From the NCBI RefSeq assembly GCF_950295315.1, contig NC_080171.1, positions 119,151,145 to 119,215,144 on the forward strand: DNA of 64,000 nt. Reading direction: 5' to 3'. Positions 41,942-51,949 of this stretch are shown piece by piece. The notes beneath the pieces are model-generated. The model ran no database searches. It had not been told where the DNA came from and saw nothing but the letters and a program-made list of their open reading frames with translations. A program made the position numbers and the translations under genes. The number at the start of each line of letters is the position of its first letter. Position 1 is the first letter of the stretch. This stretch comes from Erinaceus europaeus (taxonomy: Eukaryota > Chordata > Mammalia > Eulipotyphla > Erinaceidae).

Positions 41942-42716
41942 ACCCATTCTATATAGTATGTTATAAGGTCCCTCTCTCAGTAGTTTTCAAATTATTGATC
42001 ACTCTTGCCTGGATTGAGTTGTGTCTAAGTAAGGCAATTAAAGGGTTCACAGTTGTGGAAATTGACAGTTGTTTCAATAGTATTTTAATCCCTGAGTTGG
42101 AGCACAGTGGCTTAAAAGCCTCTTTTGTTCTTTTTCTTCCCTGTAGGCTATGGGAGCCTGAGGGTATTTAAACTATAAGTAGGCTTCTTAGCTTAATCAC
42201 TGACTCCTGACCAAGAGATAAAGCAGGGTGGGGCAGAGATAATCCATTGGTTATGCAAAGAGACTCTCACAGCCTCAGCACTAGGCCACCAAGGTATAGA
42301 TCTTCTCCTGAGTTTCCTTGTTAGTTCTCTCTCCCTTGGTGTCAGCACAGGGCCTCCCTGCCACTGCTCCAGCCTCTGAGGGCAGTAGCAGTGGAGACTC
42401 ACAGTTGCATTTGGTGAGTCTTAGGGGAGTCCTCTCCTCCCTTCAGCTGTCCCCTTGTTTGTGAAACTGGAGGCGGTGCCTCAACTGGTAAACTGCCAGA
42501 CTGTTACCAGCCACTTAATCTCTTGCTAGGCTCCTCTCTTCATGAGCCACACGTGTTTGCACTCACCAGTGATTTGGTGGGTTCCTGCAGTCATTCTAGT
42601 CCTGTCTTGTTGCAGTTCCAGATGGTCTCCTTTGGTATTCTTGGTTGACCTGTGAGAGGAGAGGAGAGAAACACAGCTGTTGCTGCTCTGTAGCCCTGCT
42701 TCTGGAAGTCCCCTCC
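41942..42716 (-). promoter_or_regulatory. L1 5' UTR of the host element
   Basis: About 775 bp, collinear with 24484-25252 and with only scattered differences. Its terminus matches that of the other copy. Confidence 0.72.
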
Positions 42717-42721
42717 ATTAT

Positions 42722-42840
42722 TTATTTGTGATTAATAGTGGGTTACAGTATTTTAAGATTTCAGTGTATAGTTCCAGACTATATCCACCACCACAGTTCT
42801 GTGTCCCAAACCCTCTGATCTTCCAAAGATAATGTGGTGT
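42722..42840 (-). mobile_element. Possible old L1 3' end fragment
   Basis: TTATTTGTGATTAATAGTGG and CCACCACCACAGTTCTGTGT resemble the L1-III end, strongly diverged. Confidence 0.4.
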
Positions 42841-42880
42841 TATTTTATAGTTATAGGGAATAAGAAAAAAAATCTTGGTT

Positions 42881-43022
42881 TAGTGACCCAGGAGGTGGCA
42901 CACTGGATAAAGCACTGGACTCTCAAGCCTAGGTCTTGAGTTCAACCCCCAGCAGCATATGTACCAGAGTGATATCTGGTTCTCTCTCTCTTATCTTTTT
43001 CAATAAATAAAATATTTTTTTA
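42881..43022 (+). mobile_element. SINE-C copy
   Basis: GACCCAGGAGGTGGCACACT head; AAAATCTTGGTTTA is duplicated on both sides (near 42869 and 43027). Confidence 0.9.
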
Positions 43023-43117
43023 AAATAAAAATCTTGGTTTACATATTTGCTTCTTTTGGGGGGTATTTTTTAGTAATAATACAAGTGTGCTTTTGTGCAC
43101 AACCTCTATATTTTATT

Positions 43118-43275
43118 TTATTTTTCTTATATTTTATATCACAGAAAAAGATTCAGAGGAGAGGGAGAGAGAGAGCTAGAGAGCTAAAGAGAGCTGTAGT
43201 ACTGCTTTATGGTTCATGAAGCTTCCCTCCTGAAGGCAGAGATCAGGGGCTTGAAAACTGGTCTTGGCACATGGT
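43118..43275 (-). mobile_element. SINE-B-like copy, diverged
   Basis: GAGCTGTAGTACTGCTTTAT, AAGCTTCCCTCCTGAAGGCA and GGGGCTTGAAAACTGGTC. Confidence 0.5.
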
Positions 43276-43404
43276 AGCCTGTACATTCAAATCAAGGTGA
43301 AGAGGACAACTTCTGAGTCCTGTTAGAACTGTTGATCTGCCACTAAAGTAATGTCTCTAACACTGATAATAGAGAGATGCTATGAGAGTGTCAGTGACAA
43401 AATG

Positions 43405-44661
43405 AAACAGTGCATTATTACAGAACATGGGCCATAGCATTAAACAGAACATGGACCATAGCATTAAACAGAACATGGGCCATAGCATTAAACAGAACAT
43501 AGGCCATAGCATTAAACAGAATGTGGGCCGTAGCATTAAACAGAACATGGGCCACGACATTAAACAGAACATGGGCCATAGCATTAAACAGAACGTGGGC
43601 CGTAGCATTAAACAGAACATGGGCCATGACATTAAACAGAACATGGGCCATAGCATTAAACAGAATGTGGGCCATGGCATTAAACAGAACATGGGCCATA
43701 GCATTAAACAGAACGTGGGCCATGGAATTTAAACAGAACATGGGCCATGGCTTTAAACAGAACATGGGCCACGGCTTTAAACAGAACATGGGCCATAGCA
43801 TTAAACAGAACATGGGCCGTAGCATTAAACAGAACATGGGCCATAGCATTAAACAGAACACGGGCCATGACATTAAACAGAAAGTGGGCCGTAGCATTAA
43901 ACAGAACATGGGCCATAGCATTAAACAGAACATGGGCCATTGCATTAAACAGAACATGGGCCACAGCATTAAACAGAACGTGGGCCATAGCATTAAACAG
44001 AACATGGGCTACGGCATTAAATAGAATGTGGGTCATAGCATTAAACAGAACTTGGGCCATAGGATTAAACAGAACATGGGCCACGGCATTAAACAGAACA
44101 TGGGCCACAGCATTAAACAGAACATGGGCCGTAGCATTAAACAGAACATGGGCCATGGCATTAAACAGAACATGGGCCATGGCATTAAACAGAACATGGG
44201 CCATGGCTTTAAACAGAACATGGGCCATGGCTTTAAACAGAACATGGGCCACGGCTTTAAACAGAATGTGGGCCGTAGCATTAAACAGAACATGGGCCAT
44301 AGCATTAAACAGAACATGGGCCATGGCATTAAACAGAAAGTGGGCCATAGCATTAAACAGAACATGGGCCACAGCATTAAACAGAACGTGGGCCGTAGCA
44401 TTAAACAGAACATGGGCCATAGCATTAAACAGAACATGGGCCATGGCATTAAACAGAACATGGGCCACGGCATTAAACAGAACATGGGCCATGGCTTTAA
44501 ACAGAACATGGGCCACGGCATTAAACAGAACATGGGCCACGGCATTAAACAGAACATGGGCCATAGCATTAAACAGAACATGAGCCACAGCATTAAAAAG
44601 AACATGGGCCACAGCATTAAACAGAACATGGGCCATAGCATTAAACAGAACATGGGCCATA
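43405..44661 (+). repeat. 24-bp satellite-like tandem array, about 52 units
   Basis: The unit is GGGCCATAGCATTAAACAGA then ACAT. GGGCC (or a variant) recurs every 24 bp from 43429 to 44654, with a single 25-bp unit near 43715-43739. Variants (ATAGC, GTAGC, ATGGC, ACGGC; CATTAAAC or CTTTAAAC; CATGGG or CGTGGG) recur in ordered blocks, including a 72-bp trimer repeated at 43524-43667. Because 24 is a multiple of 3 and the unit lacks stops in several frames, both strands carry ORFs of up to 318 codons; these are repeat artefacts. A degenerate unit lies at the left edge (GTGCATTATTACAGAACAT). Confidence 0.97.
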
Positions 44662-45943
44662 AAACTTCAGAAGAGTATGTACTGAAGGACACAATAAAAT
44701 TCTGCATTTAGCAACACAGTAAATTAGGAGAAATATGAGTGATTGCTTTCTTTTTACGTTTGTGCTTTTTTTTTTTTTTTAAAAAAAAAAACTCCTATGG
44801 TGAATGTGTTTTACTTTTTAATAGAAAGTATTAAAAATGCTTGCAATCACAGTATCTGTAAAAGGACATTTGTATAACTAAAATTAGGCAATACATATTG
44901 GTCTTTAGATATTCTGAGGTTTGAAATTACTTTTAATATAATTAGCTGCTTTTGCTGCTGGGCACCTGTAATAAAAATTGAATAAAAAATTAAATCATCA
45001 GAGAATCTTTGTATCTATAGGTATTGTGGGTTCAACTTTTTTTCCATATTCTCTGGTAGAGGTCTCAAGTTTATTCAAGTGGGTCAAGAAGTTGCTATAC
45101 TCTTTCTTTTAAATGAATTGCTATAGGTTTTTATTAGAGATTTTACAGGTGACATAGCAGTTGTAATGAACAAACCTAGCTGTCAGTCAAACCAGAATGC
45201 ACCAAGTCCAAAGGCCACAAAGCATGTTTGCAGGTAGTGCTGTGCACGTCTTCCAGCGAGCAAGAGAATGCCAGGGAAAGGGAGCTGAAAGATAGTGCAT
45301 CGCTGACACCAACCTTCACCATTTGATAGAAACATTAAAACATATAGAAATCTGATGCATTCTCCTGAAACGTCTTTTCCCCTAAGGTAGCCAGTCTGCA
45401 GGACTAGAGAACTGCTAGCAATCCTGAAATGTCTCATATCTATTGTTACTATTTTCTTGTCACATAGAAAAGGCAAGGCGGCTTTTCCCCCTTGGCTTAG
45501 CCAGTAAATTGGTTGTGTAGGACTCTGGGAAGATGAACATGCTCTTCTTAAAGCTCTTGAGACTTCCCAGAGCTCAAGTTCTTGGCAGGTCTTAAACCTG
45601 AATCCTCTTCACAGGGTCTTACCATATGAGGCACATTCATTGCCCACACACAAGGGCTGGACAAACCTTCTCACCGTGTTATGGGCAGGAAGGGATTTCA
45701 CTGATGGCAAATAAGGGTGGAGAACCCCAAGCTGCATTTTGCTAAGCTTATTATATGGCATCTTCTTATTACTGTGCTGCATGGAACCACAAGGTGGCTC
45801 TGTAGCTACAGCAAAGCTTTTACTAGCTCTGGTTTTTCTCTTCTCTGGAACTTCTCTTCTCTGGAACAGATGGCAAGCCCTTACCAGGCCTGTGTATGGC
45901 GCTGCTGACAGTGGGAAGAACTACTCTCTGGTTCAGTTTTAGA

Positions 45944-45945
<2 letters not shown>
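44662..45945. other. Unrecognised single-copy sequence
   Basis: About 1.3 kb, AT-rich at first. No recognised repeat, domain or RNA gene. Confidence 0.5.

Positions 45946-46012
<67 letters not shown>
45946..46012 (+). repeat. Compound (GA)n(GT)n microsatellite
   Basis: About 17 GA units pass directly into about 15 GT units. Confidence 0.95.
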
Positions 46013-46014
<2 letters not shown>

Positions 46015-46697
46015 CTTTTTCTTTAACGACTTCTTAATTTATTACTAAGTGTGTTAAATGTGTTAAAACACAGTATACCGACATTAAATAAAAGCACATT
46101 GGTAAACAGATTATTCTAAATGGCATCACCATTCATTTTGTTACAAATTTTGCTTAAATAGGAGTAAATAAGCTGTACTTAAAACCACAGAACAATTTTT
46201 GGTGCTATAAATCCCCAAGTAGACTTCCCCCCCCCCACAGTAATTTTCAAAATGGGCTGGTTTCTGCTATTAATAGACAAGTAGAGTACTGCTGCTTATA
46301 GCCCGATTCAGTTGGAAAGCACTTAATTCAAGGTCTCAAGGGCTAAGATGATTTATTTATGGGGATTAGGTAGCTCTCCTTTTTCACTCATGGCAAACAG
46401 CATTTTTCTTGAACAATCTCAGTGCAGTGTTATGGTAACTTAAGTGGTCATGTTCACGTGGCATGTTCTAGGCACACGCGTCTTCTCCAGCCACAGCCCT
46501 GGGGCCTATCAGAAATTCACTGGGTCCAGGAGAGTTATCAGGGCACAAAGAAGGAACCCAGGAAACTTTCAGATGGAGGAGGTGGAGGGTCACCCCTCCC
46601 TGTAGGTGTAACAGGACTTGGGAAAGAACCCAACACATTCCCCTGTTCTGCTTCCCAGCAGGTCAAACTAGAAAGCTGAGAGCTGAAAGCCCCCTCC
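46013..46697. other. Unrecognised single-copy sequence
   Basis: No repeat or supported coding frame in about 680 bp. Confidence 0.5.
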
Positions 46698-46702
46698 CTC
46701 TC

Positions 46703-46754
<52 letters not shown>

Positions 46755-46945
46755 TTTTGGATTTTTTTGGGTAGAGACAGAAAAATTAAGAGGGATAGAG
46801 GAAAAAGAGATAGAGAAGCCTACAGTACTATTTACTATTTCACCACTCGAGAAGTTCCCCCTCTGCCAGTGGAGGCTAGGGGCTTGAACCCGGGTCCTTG
46901 AGCACTATAGTATGTGTGCTCTACCAGGTGCACCACTGCCCAGCC
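46698..46945 (-). mobile_element. SINE-B copy with (CT)n(TA)n tract in its tail region
   Basis: CT and TA dinucleotide runs (46703-46745) precede GGGTAGAGACAGAAAAATTA; the head GGTGCACCACTGCCCAGCCT is at the right. Confidence 0.75.
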
Positions 46946-47280
46946 TCTGAGAACTATGCCAGGCAGTTATGGTGTATGAGCTTAGAGTCTAGGGTGCACA
47001 CAGACAGCAGTGTGTCTGGAAGCTCCTCCCAGCAGATCATTACATGCTGAGCAAAGAACCATTGGGTCAGCGAGCTAACAGGAAAAAGAGTAAGAGGAAT
47101 AGGAGGCACCCCTGCCATGAATCCTCCCTGGTACTTTGTGGGTATTTGAGAGAAAGTCTTGAGGTCATTGGAGACAGGCAATGTAGTTTCTAGGGCAAGT
47201 GTGAGACCCCCAACCTTCCCTGAATGTGGGACAATGGAGAGATGGACTGATGTCGGTTGTCAGGACCTACAACTTGCCAC
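46946..47280. other. Unrecognised sequence
   Basis: No recognised repeat or coding frame. Confidence 0.4.
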
Positions 47281-47284
47281 GTGC

Positions 47285-48530
47285 CTGCACTGACACTGCT
47301 TCATTTAATCTTGACTGCAAGAAAGGGTGGGGGATAGTGCAGATGAAGTGTTGGGGGTATTCCCTGCAGGCTCTTGTGTACTTCTGCTTTTAGGTATATA
47401 TATTTTTCCCTAGTTTATGGGCACGTGTGAACCTACGCTCTGTCTCAGGGGACCTGGACTATATCTAGGTTTGGGGACTTTATTGGGGAGCGAACCACCT
47501 GGAATGGAATTAGAGAATACTATGAAAGGAAAGGTCTCACCCGAGTGATGAAGCTGAAGGGTTGTCATTCCACACCTGAAGTCTCTGGACACAGTCTGAA
47601 GTGAAGCATGCTGGGGTGGCACTCGTTGCATTGATTGGGTTGCGATCTGCGGATGCAATATTATTTGATTTAAATTGAGAGAAGCATGCAGGAAAGTGGG
47701 CCCCACCCTAAGGTTCTAGGACTGGAGGAAATATAGGCTCTATAGTGGAAATGTGAGGTTCCTGTTGTCTTAGGGTTCAAGAAGACAATAGATAGTTATT
47801 GTTATCACATTATTTGGTGATTGGGTTAACTTTGAAAAGTCCCTTTGTTAGGGTTTGGGGTATAATACTCAGCATCTTGCTGTGCTACCGGTTGCTTCTG
47901 TTCTCCCTGGTCTAGGCTTTTGAGAGAGTCAACATATCAAAGACAGCCTATGTACTAAAAAGACTCAGTCTGTGTTTTGAGAATTTCTATACATATGATC
48001 AATTTGATTGTTCGACAATTTGTTTGGCTTTGTATGTTTACTCTCTTTTCAGCCACCAGGTTCCGGATGTCCGCACAATGCTGACCAGACTTCCCTGGAC
48101 AGATGACACCACCAATGTGTACTGGAGCTCCACTTCCCCAGAGACCCACCCTACTAGGGAAAGAGAGAGGCAGACTGGGAGTATGGACCCACCTGCCAAC
48201 ACCCATGTTCAGCGGGGAAGCAATTCCAGAAGCCAGACCTTCCACCTTCTGCATCCTACAACGACCCTGGGTCCGTGCTCCCAGAGGGATAGAGAATGGG
48301 ACAGCTATCAGGGAAGGGGAGGGGATATAGAGATCGGGTGGTGGGAATTGTGTGGAACTGTACCCCTCTTATCCTATGGTTTTGTTAATGTCTCCTTTCT
48401 TAAATAAATAAAAAGTAATGCATAATATAAAAAAAAAAGAAAGGGGGGCCACTATTTACCGAGATGGAGATAGGAGACTCTCAGCTGTTCTCTGCTTTTC
48501 CCAGAGTCACACAGGACATCAGTAAAATGG
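47285..48530 (-). mobile_element. MIR split by an L1 insertion
   Basis: The left part (CTGCTTCATTTAATCTTGAC to 47332) and right part (48443 onward, CCACTATTTACCGAGATGGA then CCAGAGTCACACAGGACATC) together follow the minus-strand MIR consensus. Confidence 0.5.
47331..48436 (+). mobile_element. L1-I 3' UTR with 5' inversion (twin priming)
   Basis: 48004-48436 is the L1-I 3' terminus on the plus strand. 47331-48003 is the adjoining upstream part of the same 3' UTR, but inverted: it is collinear with minus-strand copies at 16780-17450 and 39430-40110. The insertion is flanked by AAGAAAGGGTGG (47319-47330) and AAGAAAGGGGGG (48437-48448). Confidence 0.85.
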
Positions 48531-48934
48531 CAAGGATGCTATCCCACAGGAAGCAGGACGAGGGAGCCAGATAGGTGACACAGAGGCAGAGGTAGGCACC
48601 GGTCAGCAAGGAGGCACCAGGCTCCACCAACACCCAGACTCAGTCTGCACTGAAATTAGAAGTGGAATTCTATAGCCCCCACCCCAACTCCCACCCCAAA
48701 CCTACATCCTAGCATCACCACTCTCTTTATAGGTGAAGAAATGGGGCTCACAGAGTCTAAGTTATTCTCCCAGGAGCTGGAAGATAGCTCATTCGGTAAG
48801 ACCAATGCCTTGCCATGCATTTCAGGTGGCCTGAAAGCCCATGAAAGTGTCACAGCAGAGAGAAGCTCTGATTTTTATGATATCTCTCCTTCTCTCTCTC
48901 CTATCTCTCTCTCTCTCTCTCATTAAAACAGTTG
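48531..48934. other. Mostly unrecognised sequence, possible MIR piece
   Basis: CTCTCTTTATAGGTGAAGAA then ATGGGGCTCACAGAGTCTAA at 48720-48765 resembles the MIR core on the minus strand; the rest is not recognised. A (CT)n run lies at 48890-48921. Confidence 0.4.
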
Positions 48935-49365
48935 GCTTAGGCCAGAACTCCCACCTTCTACACCCCCAAAACAACCTTCATCCATACCCCCAGTGAGGGA
49001 GAAGTGACAGGAGGAAGAAGAGAAGAGGGCTCTGAACTCCACCTCCATCAGCACCTGGAGAGAGAAGAGGAAAAAGAGAGAGACATTTGGAGGTAGTTAT
49101 GTTGTTATGAGTGGCTTAGAGGGGAAGAGAGGACTGGATCAGCAATAAAAAGGTGGCAATTATGTATAAATGTGGACAGATAGTTGTAGAGAGAATGGTT
49201 GGCCCTTGTCTACAAACTTGGGGGAAGTGTGGTGGATTGCAGTGGGGAGACTGAAGATTCAGAACCCTGGTGGTGGGAATGGAATGGAACTATACTCCTG
49301 TTGATATGTAATTTTGTAAATCATTATTAAATCACCAATAAAATTTTAAAAATAAAAAAATAGTT
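48935..49365 (+). mobile_element. Older L1-type 3' end
   Basis: Same family as 10925-11345: GAGGGCTCTGAACTCCACCT, CTGGTGGTGGGAATGGAATG and an end AAATCACCAATAAAATTTTA. Confidence 0.6.
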
Positions 49366-49492
49366 GGCTTAGGAATAGTGTATGAGGTATACGAATGAGG
49401 CAGCCCATCCTGAAGGAAAAAAAAACAGAAAAATGAAAAGAAAGAAGAAGCTTCCACCAAGGCCTCTCAGTGAGGGTAAAAGTCTTCCTCTG

Positions 49493-49718
49493 GGAAGCCA
49501 GGTGGTGACACACCTGCTTAAGTGCACACACTACAGTGCGTAAGGACCTGGGTTTGAGCCTGCAGTCCCCACCTACAGGGGGAAAGCTTCTCAAGTGATG
49601 GGTCAGGGCTGCAAGTGTCTGTCTGTCTGTCTGTCTCTCTTCCTCTCTATCACTCCCTTCCCTCTCAATTTCTGGCTGTCCTTATTCAATAAATAAATAA
49701 AGATAATAAAATTTTTTA
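49493..49718 (+). mobile_element. SINE-B copy
   Basis: GGGAAGCCAGGTGGTGACAC head; AAAAGTCTTCCTCTGGG and AAAAGTCTTCTTCTGGG are the target copies. Confidence 0.9.
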
Positions 49719-49734
49719 AAAAAAAGTCTTCTTC

Positions 49735-50440
49735 TGGGGGATAGGCAGTAGCACAGCGTTGTTGTTTTCGCCGGGCTGGCTTCACAGGCGGGTAACAGAC
49801 GACTCATGGTTGAGCTGTAGGCAGTATCTCTTTATTCATGCAGGACGCAGCACAATCTAAGACGAGCTAAGCTAAACTCAAGTACCCTAAAACTCACAAT
49901 GCTGTCTTTATATATACTTGCCAAGTAGGGTGGAAACAGGATGTGACATAGAGAGGGTGGAGAGAAAAGTGACTGGTGAAAATCAGAGTGTGACAAGGAG
50001 GGGGCAGAGCAGGCGAGAATCCTATCACTGAACCACAAATGCCCTGGAGGGAGTGCTTTATGTAAATGTAAAAGTGATTTATGTAAATAGACCAAAGCTT
50101 TGAATGGGATTAAATCTATCCCTATATAGGCATATGGTTAAGCAGAAGCCAGGAGGAGCTGGCATACTATCCAACACAGCGTGTTAAGTGCACATGGCAT
50201 GAATTGCAAGAACCGTGTAAGGATCCTGGTTTGAGCCCCCAGCTCCCCACCTGCAGGGGGGTCATTCACATGGTGAAGCAGGTCTTTGGGTGTCTGTCTT
50301 TCTCTCTGCCTCTCTGTCCTCCCCTCCTCTCTCGATTTCTCTCTGTCCTATCCAACAACAACAACAACAACAGCAATAACAACAATAATAACAAGGGCAA
50401 CAAGATGGAAAAAAAAATAAAGTGGCCTCCAGGAGCAGCC
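49735..50440 (+). mobile_element. SINE-A-long copy split by an LTR
   Basis: The head (GGGGGATAGGCAGTAGCACA) lies before 49760 and the rest (GTGTTAAGTGCACATGGCAT to GTGGCCTCCAGGAGCAGC) after 50176, with CAGCGT duplicated at the break. Confidence 0.88.
49760..50176 (-). mobile_element. Solo LTR nested in a SINE
   Basis: 417 bp, TGTTGTTTTCGCCGGGC to CTATCCAACA, flanked by perfect CAGCGT copies (49754-49759 and 50177-50182). On the minus strand, a TATA-like motif (complement of CTTTATATATAC near 49907) precedes a poly(A) signal (complement of CTCTTTATTCATG near 49828). Same family as the LTRs at 4236, 10051 and 35271. Confidence 0.9.
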
Positions 50441-51497
50441 TCTTTTGTCCTCTGGAAGCTTTGCTGTGTGGTCCATTCTCAGTATCTTCAATGTCTCCTC
50501 TCCACCTGCTGCTTACCTGGGACTCTCCCCAGGGCCGCTCAGAGGCCCCCTGCTCCCCCTGTACCCCTGTGACCACAGACCACAGGACCCAGAGGAAATG
50601 AGGGCATCCTCCTGCCTCTTTAATTATTTCAGAGGAACTACACTCTGTCACATGAACATCTCTCCTCACAGCATCTGCCATTCCATCTCCGTCTTCACTC
50701 ACTTGTGCCCCTTGGAACCTCAGGCCCCTCCACTCCTTGCACATCCAAAGCTCTCCATCACCTGAGGGAGTTCGTTGTCCCACTGTGACAAGCCAGCCAC
50801 CAATGTCCAGGTGCTCTGAGCTCCAATAACTGGATCTCAATGCCACGTAGCCACCTACACACATTATCTTGGACATTATTCTGTTTATAGCCATGTGACA
50901 TCAGCTTGGGAGATATTAAATTCTACCCCCTCCCTGTCTCTTATCTGTAGGGTTGATTGCCTCTCAGAAGATTCAGAAAAACTTTTTCCAAGATGCTCAG
51001 AAAGGTCTTCTCTAATACATGTCACCTTTGTGTGTGGAACGAAGATCAACAGAGACCCTGTGAGCCTTGCTACCATCAAATAACAAAGACTCCCTGGATT
51101 TAGAGATAGCTTTAGAAAAACCTTTTTGCTAGAGAAACCTTTTGAGGCAGGGTAATATTTCATCACTGAGTCACCCTTCCTTGTTAGGTAAAACCCTTTC
51201 TTCTCTCCTTAATGCCTTAGGTCCCTTAAAGATGGGATATAAAGCCTATTTAATCTGGTCAACATAGAATTTATAGCCATGTAGAGTCTCCATGCATGTC
51301 ATTAACTTTGGTCTTTTTCTTTCACTAATCTGTCCAATGGTAACTAGTTTGTCCTGCTGCAGAAGGACCCAGAAGGGAGGGAGAATGTTGTAAAGGCCCT
51401 CCCTATCTCCCTCCCTCTCTCTCATACACACTCTCTCTCTCATAGTCTCTCTCTCTCTCTTCAAAAATATATTAAGCACAAAGTAAATCTTGGACTG
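50441..51497. other. Unrecognised single-copy sequence
   Basis: About 1 kb. Overlapping frames of up to about 100 codons on both strands show no recognisable domain. Confidence 0.45.
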
Positions 51498-51700
51498 GCT
51501 GTGTATTGCACCAAAGCAAAGGACTCTGGGGAAGGAGGGTGGGGAGATAGGTGTAGGGAAGGGAGGCTTTCAGGTCCTGGCGCATAATGATTGATCTAAT
51601 TTGGAGGTGAGAGATATGCAGACATCTATCTTAGTGAGATGAGAAATTGTACCTGTGAGCCAACAGTTGTGCTGTAAACCATTAACGTCTCAGAAAAAAA
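51498..51700 (+). mobile_element. L1-II-like 3' end, diverged
   Basis: GTGTATTGCACCAAAGCAAA, TTCAGGTCCTGGCGCATAAT and GTGCTGTAAACCATTAACGT; the middle is replaced by a GAGATGAGAAATTGTACC segment. Confidence 0.6.
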
Positions 51701-51727
51701 CAAAACCAAAGAAAAATAGTAAAAATG

Positions 51728-51930
51728 TTTTATTTGTTTATTTATTGGATAGAGACAGAGAAATTGAAGAGAGGGAGATAGAGAGGGAGAGAGAATGAGA
51801 GACACCTGCAATACCACTTCACTGCTCATGAAGCTTTTCCCCTAGGAAGGGGGACCAGGGGCTTGAACCTGTGTCCTGTGCATTGCAACATGGTCTACTA
51901 GGTGCACCCTGCTCTTCCCTCTCCCTACCA
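51728..51930 (-). mobile_element. SINE-B copy
   Basis: TTTATTGGATAGAGACAGAG body and GGTCTACTAGGTGCACCCTG head. Confidence 0.75.
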
Positions 51931-51949
51931 GATCCTTTTTTAAAATTTA

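Larger units (their letters stand above)
37898..42716 (-). mobile_element. Host L1 (5' UTR plus ORF1), interrupted by a second L1
   Basis: Read on the minus strand, the 5' UTR runs 42716-41942 and ends in ATGGGTAAAGAAACAAGAAG. ORF1 resumes at 38984-38971 with AAGAAACAAGAAGAAATATT and runs to about 38000, and the element stops a few codons into ORF2 near 37915. Removing 38985-41927 and one 14-bp duplicate restores the order seen in the L1 at 24484. ORF2 beyond its first codons was never present or was lost. Confidence 0.85.

Noticed and set aside
43427..44711. ORFs of 115-318 codons on both strands
   Set aside because: They are translations of a 24-bp tandem repeat with no stop in several frames; no start context or non-repeat domain.
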